9,089 nucleotides of DNA from JBICHM01 sp043101835 (lineage in GTDB: Bacteria > Planctomycetota > Phycisphaerae > Phycisphaerales > UBA1924). The translations under genes were made by a program, and so were the position numbers. This document shows positions 1 through 6,051 of this stretch, piece after piece. Under the pieces are notes generated by a model that had not been told where the DNA came from, ran no database searches, and worked only from the letters and a program-made list of their open reading frames with translations. The first letter of the stretch is position 1, and every line of letters begins with the position of its first letter. The stretch covers positions 1 through 9,089 of the forward strand of contig JBICHM010000011.1 of NCBI GenBank assembly GCA_043101835.1. The letters are read 5' to 3'.

Positions 1-22
1 CCGACGACCCCGAATAATCCCC

Positions 23-484
23 GTGACGCCCATGCACGCCGCTGACGCCGACATCAAGCAGCTCTTCGCCCGCCACGGGATCCGCTGCACACGGCAGCGC
101 GTCGAGGTGTATCGCGCTCTGGCCTCGACGGACAGCCACCCGACGGCGGAGGAACTGTTCTGGTCGGCGCGCGAGTGCGAAGCGTCGATGAGCCTCGCGA
201 CGGTCTACAACGCCCTCGAGGCGTTTTGTGAGGCGGGGCTGTGCCGCAAGATCGCCCTCTGCTCCGGCGGCGCCCGTTTCGACGCCGATCTGCGGAACCA
301 CCCGCATGTCGTCACCGCCGATGGGCGGGTCTTCGATGTCTCGCCGGACCTCGGCGCCCGCCTTGTGGACGCGATCCCGCGCCACCTGCTGGCGGAAGTC
401 GAGCGACAGGTCGGGGCGCCGATCCAGCGCGTGCGCGTCGAGTTTGACTGCGAAGCCCCCTGCGATGGGCAGGCCCGGAACTAG
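23..484 (+). CDS. Fur/PerR-family metal-responsive transcriptional regulator lacking the first structural CxxC
   Basis: This cytoplasmic DNA-binding regulator of the Fur superfamily has 153 residues from GTG at 23, or 150 from ATG at 32. No clear ribosome-binding site decides between them. The N-terminal winged helix shows the family patterns TRQR (residues 23-26), a His-containing SHPTAEEL segment (38-45) and LATVYNAL (58-65). The dimerisation half keeps the five ligands known in PerR for the regulatory metal: H39, D87, H93, H95 and D105. Aspartate rather than glutamate at position 87, as in PerR D85, leans towards a peroxide sensor. The structural zinc site is abnormal. The CxxC that normally follows the HxH motif is replaced by Thr-Ala-Asp (98-100) with one residue deleted, and the second pair is spaced CxxxC (C143, C147). 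Membership of the family is clear. The effector (iron, peroxide or other) cannot be read from sequence. A PilZ gene follows after 137 bp; joint transcription is possible but unproven. Confidence 0.9.
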   Translation: MTPMHAADADIKQLFARHGIRCTRQRVEVYRALASTDSHPTAEELFWSARECEASMSLATVYNALEAFCEAGLCRKIALCSGGARFDADLRNHPHVVTADGRVFDVSPDLGARLVDAIPRHLLAEVERQVGAPIQRVRVEFDCEAPCDGQARN

Positions 485-621
485 TTGGGGCCGCCTGGGC
501 GCCACCAGAACCGGGTGATTCACTGACGCCGACCCGAGAATGGGTCCAGTCGCCTGCGCCCTCCGTCGATGCTCTCGGACGACACGCGCCGTCACGCGGC
601 GCCCTCGACCGGAGCCTCGCG

Positions 622-1011
622 ATGGACCCGATCAACGATCGTCGCCAGCACACGCGTTTCGCCATGCAGCCGATGTACTCGCGTGTCGTCGTGCAGCCGC
701 TCGACGCCCCGCAGCGACTGCTCGAGGGTCACGCGTACGACATCAGCGAGGGCGGCGTGCGCTTCGAGCTCGACGAGGCGCTGGAGCCGGGGCAGCGGGT
801 CGCCATCCGCATCGACGTCCCGCAGACCTGGAGCGAGCGCAGCACGCAGCGCAGGACGATCTTCGCCTTCGCCAACCTCGTCTGGGTGGACGACCCGGAC
901 CCGGTCGGCCCGGCGAGCATGGCGGCGGTCTTCACGCAGTTCAGCCGCAGCGACGATGAGGCGCTGCTTCGCCGGCGCCTGTACAGCGGGCGCTACGCGA
1001 TGGCGGCCTGA
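622..1011 (+). CDS. Single-domain PilZ protein (probable cyclic-di-GMP receptor)
   Basis: This 129-residue protein is essentially one PilZ domain, the family that binds the second messenger cyclic-di-GMP. Both parts of the known binding signature are present: RxxxR at residues 8-12 (R8, R12) near the N terminus, and DxSxxG at 40-45 (D40, S42, G45), in a context of alternating hydrophobic residues that fits a beta-barrel. There is no signal peptide, membrane segment or second domain, so it is probably a soluble adaptor acting on a partner. Targets of such proteins include motility, exopolysaccharide export and transcription; nothing here identifies which. The start at 622 is supported by GGAG at 611-614, seven bases upstream. 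Its stop codon lies 3 nt from the stop of the opposing aroK. The 137 bp upstream hold no promoter or terminator that I can call with confidence. Confidence 0.85.
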   Translation: MDPINDRRQHTRFAMQPMYSRVVVQPLDAPQRLLEGHAYDISEGGVRFELDEALEPGQRVAIRIDVPQTWSERSTQRRTIFAFANLVWVDDPDPVGPASMAAVFTQFSRSDDEALLRRRLYSGRYAMAA

Positions 1012-1014
1012 CCC

Positions 1015-1551
1015 TCAGCGACTCGCGAGCGCCCGTTCGATCGACGGCGCGCTCTGTTCCCCCTCCAGCACCACATCCGCCAGCGCGCGATACACCGGAT
1101 CGCGCGCTGCGTGCACCTGCTCGATCTCGTCCAGTGGATCCGCCCCGGTGAGGCTGGGCCGATTTGCGCCCGCGCCGCCTGCATCGCGGAGGCGCCCTCT
1201 GAGCAGTTCCGGATCACACCGCAGGTAGACCACGGCGGCCCGAGCGCCCGCCTGCGCCTTGCGCAGCATCGCCGCAGCGCCGGGCGCCGTCGGCGTGCCG
1301 CCGCCGAGCGCAAGGACGATTCCTGATTCATCGAGCGCTCCCGCCAGGGCCTCGACCTCCGCGCTGCGAAACCCTGATTCCCCAACGCGCCGGAAGGCGT
1401 CCGCGATCGTCGCGTCGCCGAGGAGCGCACGCGTGCGGTCGTCGAGGTCGATGAAGCGCCGGCCGAGGCGCTCGGCGAGGGCGCGCCCCAGCGTCGTCTT
1501 GCCGCTGGCGCGGAGCCCAAGGAGCACAACGATCGGGGGGCAGGCGGTCAT
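1015..1551 (-). CDS. aroK: Shikimate kinase
   Basis: This 178-residue, single-domain cytoplasmic enzyme phosphorylates the 3-hydroxyl of shikimate with ATP, the fifth step of the shikimate pathway to chorismate and the aromatic amino acids. The family landmarks appear in order: Walker A GLRASGKT (12-19); FIDLDD (33-38), whose D35 and D37 match the Mg- and shikimate-contacting aspartates; GESGFR (57-62) with the shikimate-binding Arg; the GGG substrate loop (83-85); the lid arginine R131 in NRPSLTG; and a late arginine, R150, before the DPVY segment. The length is typical. The gene is last in a leftward operon: its ATG overlaps the stop of the AsmA-like gene by 4 bp (ATGA), and a GGAGGG Shine-Dalgarno lies inside the upstream coding sequence, pointing to translational coupling. 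The symbol aroK is used for monofunctional shikimate kinases; a specialised aroL-type role cannot be excluded. Confidence 0.93.
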   Translation of the reverse strand: MTACPPIVVLLGLRASGKTTLGRALAERLGRRFIDLDDRTRALLGDATIADAFRRVGESGFRSAEVEALAGALDESGIVLALGGGTPTAPGAAAMLRKAQAGARAAVVYLRCDPELLRGRLRDAGGAGANRPSLTGADPLDEIEQVHAARDPVYRALADVVLEGEQSAPSIERALASR

Positions 1552-3152
1552 CGGCTGGGCCCTCCGCCGACGCCAAGCGGATGCACGCTGAATGTGTAGT
1601 CGGAGAGGGAGCCGCCGACGCGATAGGAGACCGCGCGTTCGGTGAGGTTGCTGAGGAGGTCGCCGACCACGCCCAGCGAGCGTCCGGCGCGTTTCAGCGG
1701 CCCGCCCCGGAAGGCGAAGTCGAGGCTGCCGTCGTATCCGACGGTCCCCGAACCTGTCGCGGCGAAGACGTCCGTCTGGAGGTCGAACGCGCCGATGCGG
1801 ACCCAGTCGGGCTCGAAGCTGAATCGCATGTCGAGTCGCTGCGTCGGCGCCGACGAGCCGGTGGTCAGTCGGCTCAGCCGATCGATGAGGTCGTCAATCA
1901 CCGGGATGAGCGCGAGGCGCCCGTTGCGCACGCCGAGCATGCCGCCGCCGGAAATGGTGCTCCGGATGTCGCGCGTCTCCGCGGCGGCGCTGCCGGTGGT
2001 CTGCAGCGTGCCGGCCAGCGTGGGCCGGTCCGTGTTTCCTGTGCCGGCGCGGAGCATCTGCTCCATCTGCACGCCGGCGATTTCCCACTGCAGCCGGGTG
2101 ATGCCATCGCCCCCCGCGAGGGGCCAGTGCGCCTGCGCGTTGAAGACGCCGTCGTAGAGATTGAACTCGAGCGGGCTGACGCTGACGACGCCGTCCTCGA
2201 CTGTCGTCGTGACCGTGCCCTCGTCCACCTCCACGCGGAAGTTGCCGATCGCGAAGTTGACCCCCTCGAGCGTCGCCACGGAGGTGACCGTCGACCCGTT
2301 CGGATCGGCCCCGTCGACGCGCCCGTTCAGGACGATGCGCGTATGCCCGGCCGCTTCGTGCTTCCGCAGGAACGCCTGCGCAGCCGGCGGGAGAATCTGC
2401 ATCGCCTCGCCGTCGAGGGCGCCCTCGATCGTCGAGTCTTCCAGTTCGAGCGTCACCGTGTCGATGTTCACGCGCCCGTGCAGCCCGATCTGCAGGAGGC
2501 GCCCCTTGTCGACCGACGCCTCGAGCGTGTGCCAGATCGACCCGTCGCTCTCGACCGCCGACTCCTCGACGTTCAGATCGAGATCGAACCCGTCGATGCG
2601 CAGGGGCGGTCGGTCTCCCTCGTCGACGTACTCGAACCCGGCGTTGACGAGGCGCACCGCCCTCAGTTGCAGCACGCTGCTGAGGCGCACCGACTCCGCA
2701 ACCCGATCCTGATCGCGCAGACTGGACCGCTTGACGAACGGCACGAGCCCCTTGAACAGCACGCCGTCAACCTCCGGCGCACGCTCAAGGCGGAGCGAGC
2801 CGCTCTGAACGGTCACCGACTCGATAACAATCGGACGTCCGCGTTGCGGGATCTCCGCGAGCGTGATCGTCAGTTGGTCGGCGTTGATGACGCGCGTGCC
2901 GTCCGGGGCCGTAAAGGTGACGCCGTGGAGTTCGACCGTGCGCGGCGCCTGGTAATCGAACGACTGGAAGCCCATCGTGGGCACGATGTAAGTCTGTGCG
3001 ATCGCGGCGACCTGCCGCACGACCCAGTCATCGACGCCGAGCGTGCCTCGGACGAACATGAATACCGCGACGCCGACGATGGCCAGGAACAGCCCCAGCG
3101 CGACGAGAATGCGTTTCAGCACCCGTGCGGGGCGCGTGATGTACTCGGCCAT
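1548..3152 (-). CDS. AsmA-like protein with one N-terminal membrane anchor
   Basis: This 534-residue protein has basic residues at 1-14, one hydrophobic segment at about 15-34, and then about 500 residues expected to lie outside the inner membrane. The exported part is rich in short alternating beta-strand patterns and lacks cysteines. The segment from about residue 320 to 525 looks like the C-terminal region of AsmA-type proteins, including GVRNGRLALIP (407-417) and a Gly-rich strand pair ending GSGTVGYDGSLDF (467-479). AsmA, YhdP and TamB relatives are large beta-rich proteins linked to outer-membrane biogenesis and lipid transport, so an envelope role is inferred, not shown. I assign it by pattern, not alignment, so the exact subfamily is open. 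The start at 3152 has GGGGA eight bases upstream. The gene begins 33 bp after the HEAT-repeat gene and overlaps aroK by 4 bp, so all three are probably co-transcribed. Confidence 0.72.
   Translation of the reverse strand: MAEYITRPARVLKRILVALGLFLAIVGVAVFMFVRGTLGVDDWVVRQVAAIAQTYIVPTMGFQSFDYQAPRTVELHGVTFTAPDGTRVINADQLTITLAEIPQRGRPIVIESVTVQSGSLRLERAPEVDGVLFKGLVPFVKRSSLRDQDRVAESVRLSSVLQLRAVRLVNAGFEYVDEGDRPPLRIDGFDLDLNVEESAVESDGSIWHTLEASVDKGRLLQIGLHGRVNIDTVTLELEDSTIEGALDGEAMQILPPAAQAFLRKHEAAGHTRIVLNGRVDGADPNGSTVTSVATLEGVNFAIGNFRVEVDEGTVTTTVEDGVVSVSPLEFNLYDGVFNAQAHWPLAGGDGITRLQWEIAGVQMEQMLRAGTGNTDRPTLAGTLQTTGSAAAETRDIRSTISGGGMLGVRNGRLALIPVIDDLIDRLSRLTTGSSAPTQRLDMRFSFEPDWVRIGAFDLQTDVFAATGSGTVGYDGSLDFAFRGGPLKRAGRSLGVVGDLLSNLTERAVSYRVGGSLSDYTFSVHPLGVGGGPSR
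1560..1565 (-). promoter_or_regulatory. Ribosome-binding site of aroK inside the upstream gene
   Basis: On the minus strand this reads GGAGGG, a strong match to the anti-Shine-Dalgarno complement, 8 nt before the aroK ATG at 1551. It lies in the Gly-Gly-Pro codons at the end of the AsmA-like gene. With the ATGA stop/start overlap it fixes the aroK start and suggests termination-reinitiation coupling between the two genes. Confidence 0.75.
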
Positions 3153-3185
3153 GGCGGTCGTCCCCGGTCGTCGAACCGGGACAGG

Positions 3186-4994
3186 TTAGCCGCCGCGACC
3201 CTCGGAGGACGACAGCCTCGCCGCGCAGCGGGCCGCGCGCCGTCGCACGATCGGGTCGGGCTCGCGCGTCGCCAGCGAGTTGACGCGCGCCGCCACACGA
3301 CGCACGACGAGGCGTTCGACGACCCACAACGCGGACCGCCGGTGCTCGGGCCGATCGTCGCACAACATGGATTCCAGATGGTCGAAGGCCGCGTCGTCGC
3401 CCCGGCCCGTCAGGCGCGCCCGGATGGCGTTGGCGCGGGATCGCGCATGGTCGTCGTGGAGGGCTCTGGCGACGGCCGCCGCGACGGGGTCGCGCCGGGC
3501 GATGGCCTCGAGCGCGTTGGCGCGGACGCGAGGGTCCCGGTGCGCCAAGGCCGCTGCGACGCCGGCTCGCGCCGGCGCGGTCCAGAGCGCGCCCAGCGCC
3601 TGCACCGCAGTCGCGGCGACGCGCCCGTCGTCGCTCGCCCCCGCATTGAGCAGGTCGGGCTCGAGGCGGTGGAGCACACGCAGACGACGCGCCAGGTGGA
3701 TCGCCTCGATGCAGGCGGGCGCCGGCGCCCGTGCGATGCGCCCGCGCAGATCCGCCAGCGCCAAGTCGGGCGACTCGGCAAGCCGGCGCCGGATCTCGAG
3801 CAGACGCTCCCAGCGCCGCGCCGGCGACGGCGTCGCGAGACGCCGAACCGCGTGATGCGGCGATCGGCGGAGCGATCGCACGGCGGCGCGCGCCGGCTCG
3901 TCCGTTCGCTCGAGCAGGGCGAGGGTGGCGGAGCGGGCCACCGCGAGGTCGGCGTCGAAGGCAAAGTCCAGCAGGGCGCCGGAACGGCGCGACCGGCGCG
4001 CGAGCGTCGTCGCGCCGAGGAGGCGGATCCTGACGTCGGGATCGAGCACCGCGTCCTCGCTGGCGAGCTGCGATGCGCCGGGCGAGAGCGACCAAAGCCA
4101 GCGGAGACGCCCGGCGCGCACGCCCACAGGCGTGGTGGCGTCGACCGGCGTCTCGCGCACGATCGCGCCGGCCTTCTCGTGGCGGTCGAACGCGGCGCGT
4201 CGATCGGGCGCAAGGAGCAGGTGGGCGGCCTCGATCGCGCGCGCGATCCGCGCCGGCCCCGTCGCCTCGTCGAGCGCGGCGAAGGCGCCGGGGGCGGCGC
4301 CCGGGAGGCCGGCCCACGCAATCGCACGCGCCAGCGCGCGCGAATCGCGCGAACGCCGGATCGCCGAGCGCAGGCGCAGGAGCGTCGCCTCATCAGCATC
4401 GCGCACCCAGGCGCGGATGCGCGCCGACCAGAATGGCCCGAGGCGCTCGAGGCACGCGAGCGCCTCGCGGTCGGGGCGCTCGGCGGCGCGGATGAGCGAC
4501 TCGGCGAGCGCATCCTGCTGGTGCGACCGAAGGCTCGACGCGTGGTCGGCGAGCGACTCGAGCGTCTCGAGCGCGTGACGCGCCACGACGGGGTCTCGAT
4601 CGGCCGCGAGGGCGCCCGCGGCCCGGATGGCCTCGGGGAGCGGCGTGTGGCGGCCGAGGCGGGCGGCGTCGCTCCGCGCGAAGCGGTCGGTCGGGTGCGC
4701 TGCGAGACGCCCGAGGGCGTCGACCAGCCTCCCGCGCGCACTGCCGATGACGCGCCGCCGCTCGGAGGCCGGCACGGACGCCCAGCGCCGGAGCACAAGC
4801 TCCATCGCGCGCTCGGGGGTCGGCCCGGAACGCCCGATCGCGCCCAGGCGGGCGAACGGGCCGAGTTCGGGCGTCGTAGCACGCCGGAGCAAACGGGTCA
4901 GATCGGCCGCCGCCCCGCCGGGCATGCCCCCGGCGCGATCGCCGGCGTCGGCCTCGCCCGTGTGCGTATCTCGGGATGTCCCTGAGTGTTCCAT
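3186..4994 (-). CDS. HEAT-like repeat protein of unknown function
   Basis: This 602-residue protein is very rich in Ala, Arg and Leu, with no signal peptide, membrane segment or catalytic motif that I recognise. It contains degenerate helical repeats of HEAT/PBS-lyase type, each with an Asp-x-Asp/Arg-x-x-Val-Arg turn followed by an Ala/Leu helix. Examples start near residues 132, 317, 347, 455, 486, 513, 546 and 578. Such repeats form an alpha-solenoid that usually acts as a protein-binding scaffold. The middle third is less regular and may hold strongly diverged repeats. The ATG at 4994 has no nearby Shine-Dalgarno; Met24 (codon at 4923-4925) is an alternative, so the first 23 polar residues may not be translated. 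It is the first gene of the leftward set, 33 bp ahead of the AsmA-like gene, hinting at a shared envelope-related function. An open frame runs opposite it, but the repeat pattern supports this strand. Confidence 0.75.
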   Translation of the reverse strand: MEHSGTSRDTHTGEADAGDRAGGMPGGAAADLTRLLRRATTPELGPFARLGAIGRSGPTPERAMELVLRRWASVPASERRRVIGSARGRLVDALGRLAAHPTDRFARSDAARLGRHTPLPEAIRAAGALAADRDPVVARHALETLESLADHASSLRSHQQDALAESLIRAAERPDREALACLERLGPFWSARIRAWVRDADEATLLRLRSAIRRSRDSRALARAIAWAGLPGAAPGAFAALDEATGPARIARAIEAAHLLLAPDRRAAFDRHEKAGAIVRETPVDATTPVGVRAGRLRWLWSLSPGASQLASEDAVLDPDVRIRLLGATTLARRSRRSGALLDFAFDADLAVARSATLALLERTDEPARAAVRSLRRSPHHAVRRLATPSPARRWERLLEIRRRLAESPDLALADLRGRIARAPAPACIEAIHLARRLRVLHRLEPDLLNAGASDDGRVAATAVQALGALWTAPARAGVAAALAHRDPRVRANALEAIARRDPVAAAVARALHDDHARSRANAIRARLTGRGDDAAFDHLESMLCDDRPEHRRSALWVVERLVVRRVAARVNSLATREPDPIVRRRAARCAARLSSSEGRGG

Positions 4995-5278
4995 GGCGGC
5001 GGATCGTGTCGTGGCGGTCCCCGGGCGCGCGGAATCGGCGGGGGCTTCTCCTCATCGGCCGAGGCGAACGATCCGGTGCAGCGGCCGCCACCTACCAGAA
5101 CTTGGGGTGTACACAGGGTGAGGGACTAGAGACTGTGGCTCGAATCCGGAAAAAAGGCGTTGCGAGAGGAAACCCCCAGCCCGAGAATGTGGAATCTTGC
5201 CCGGAGGGGCGAGAGCGCTACAGTCCCCGCTCCAAGTCGTGCAGGGAACCGCACCAGGACTTCGCAGGCGCCAACTCC
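4995..5278. other. Divergent intergenic region between the leftward operon and the rightward genes
   Basis: These 284 bp separate the start of the HEAT-repeat gene from the start of the DUF2617-like gene. They should hold promoters for both directions. The half near 5080-5200 is visibly less GC-rich than the genes and includes an A-run at 5150-5155. A rightward promoter candidate is listed separately. For the leftward operon I see no convincing -35/-10 pair. A strong GAGGAG on the minus strand (5048-5053) lies about 54 nt before the annotated ATG, too far to serve it. A perfect 8-bp palindrome GTGTACAC at 5107-5114 could be an operator but has no recognised owner. Confidence 0.6.
5197..5224 (+). 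promoter_or_regulatory. Candidate housekeeping-sigma promoter for the DUF2617-like gene
   Basis: TTGCCC at 5197-5202 (4 of 6 to TTGACA) and TACAGT at 5219-5224 (4 of 6 to TATAAT) are separated by 16 bp. Transcription would begin near 5231, giving a leader of about 48 nt before the ATG at 5279. This is a consensus match only. Confidence 0.4.
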
Positions 5279-5821
5279 ATGAACGCACCGCTGAAATCGC
5301 CGAGCCTCCAGGCATACCGCCTCGTGCTGTACCGGCGGGCCCTGCATCCCGAGCTCTTTGACATCAAGGGCCGGCGGACGATCACCCATGGGGAGTACGA
5401 GTTCGAGGCGTGGATCATGCCCGGCTCGCACCTCATGCGCTTCCAGTTCGACGGCCTCTGCGGCACGGAGTTCGTCACCGACCAGGACATCCCGCTCAAC
5501 GAGCGCGGCCTGATCGCGGACATCCAGTGCGCCGGCGAGAAGGACCACGAGCACCCCTTCAGCGACCGGCTGAACTACCTCGTCACCGTGCAGACCGAGA
5601 CGCTGCCGCTCAACCTCTACACCGCGACCTACCGCGAGCTGGTGGAGTTCGGCGAGGAGGCCGGCGCCATGATGCACCTGTGGACCGGCGAAGACGGCGG
5701 GCGATGCGCCTCCATCCTCGATGTGCAGCGCTTCCGCAAGGAAGTCCACGCCCAGGCGTATCACCTGCTCAGCCAGGGCGGGATCGTGCTGCGTTCGCAG
5801 ACGATCTTTGAGCACAAGTGA
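5279..5821 (+). CDS. Conserved protein of unknown function, DUF2617-like
   Basis: This soluble protein has 180 residues from the ATG at 5279. I chose that start because conserved-looking sequence begins just after it. The open frame continues upstream to 4976, but that extension is Arg/Ser-rich, low in complexity and runs into the divergent gene. The ribosome-binding site is weak (CAGG at 5265-5268). There is no signal peptide, membrane segment or known catalytic motif. From memory, the segment RALHPELFDIKG (20-31), the aromatic/charged middle, and the ending with AQAYHLL (159-165) then SQTIF (173-177) resemble a planctomycete family annotated DUF2617-like; the family name is my recollection and needs a search. 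Charged clusters include EKDHEH (87-92). A GC-rich hairpin 38 bp downstream may end its transcript before ileS. No function can be assigned. Confidence 0.75.
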   Translation: MNAPLKSPSLQAYRLVLYRRALHPELFDIKGRRTITHGEYEFEAWIMPGSHLMRFQFDGLCGTEFVTDQDIPLNERGLIADIQCAGEKDHEHPFSDRLNYLVTVQTETLPLNLYTATYRELVEFGEEAGAMMHLWTGEDGGRCASILDVQRFRKEVHAQAYHLLSQGGIVLRSQTIFEHK

Positions 5822-5859
5822 TGCTTCGCCAGCCCCGCCCGCTCTCGATCCGAATTCCT

Positions 5860-5878
5860 ACGCCCCGCGCCGGGGCGT
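5860..5878 (+). terminator. GC-rich hairpin after the DUF2617-like gene, possible terminator
   Basis: ACGCCCCG (5860-5867) and CGGGGCGT (5871-5878) are perfect inverted arms around a 3-nt loop, 38 bp after the stop codon. No T-run follows, so it is not a classical intrinsic terminator. It could still stop or stabilise the transcript. Confidence 0.4.
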
Positions 5879-5921
5879 GAGCGGGATCGGTCTCGACCGA
5901 CAGCCGACGCGACCCTGACGC

Positions 5922-5938
5922 GGGGCGATCGACGCCCC
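5922..5938 (+). repeat. Second short inverted repeat upstream of ileS
   Basis: GGGGCG (5922-5927) and CGCCCC (5933-5938) pair perfectly around a 5-nt loop. It lies between the first hairpin and the candidate ileS -10 element, and no T-run follows. It may back up termination, or it may simply reflect high GC content. Confidence 0.3.
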
Positions 5939-5970
5939 CGCTGTTCGCGCGCGTGCTGCGCGCCCTCGCG

Positions 5971-5976
5971 TACACT
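5971..5976 (+). promoter_or_regulatory. Candidate -10 element for ileS
   Basis: TACACT at 5971-5976 (4 of 6 to TATAAT) sits in otherwise GC-rich DNA, 75 bp before the ileS ATG, implying a leader of roughly 70 nt. No acceptable -35 is present at normal spacing, so this is a weak call based on one hexamer and its position. Confidence 0.3.
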
Positions 5977-6051
5977 GCCGACCAACCCAGATGCTCAGCC
6001 CATGCCGCCGCCCGCCGACGCCGGCGCAGCGCGGCGCGACAGGTGTTCCCC

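Noticed and set aside
531..546. Small inverted repeat GACCC/GGGTC between the Fur/PerR and PilZ genes
   Set aside because: Only five base pairs with a 6-nt loop and no T-run; expected by chance at this GC content.
569..1228. Plus-strand open frame overlapping the PilZ gene and the end of aroK
   Set aside because: It is a Ser/Arg-rich frame shadow; the PilZ frame carries both binding motifs and has a ribosome-binding site.
1581..4985. Plus-strand open frame of 1,134 codons as a real gene
   Set aside because: The translation is dominated by Arg, Ala, Gly, Glu and Asp with no domain pattern, while the minus strand gives an anchored AsmA-like protein and regular HEAT-like repeats with proper gene spacing.
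5135..5150. tRNA T-loop-like GGCTCGAATCC
   Set aside because: The flanking bases do not form a 5-bp T-stem, and no acceptor, D or anticodon arm is found upstream.
4976..5278. 101-residue N-terminal extension of the DUF2617-like protein
   Set aside because: The extension overlaps the divergent gene start, crosses the best promoter candidate and is low-complexity Arg/Ser-rich; the Met at 5279 sits at the edge of the conserved-looking sequence.
5953..6051. 33-residue extension of IleRS from GTG at 5953
   Set aside because: It is Ala/Arg-rich, covers the candidate -10 element and has no ribosome-binding site, while ATG 6052 has AGG at good spacing.
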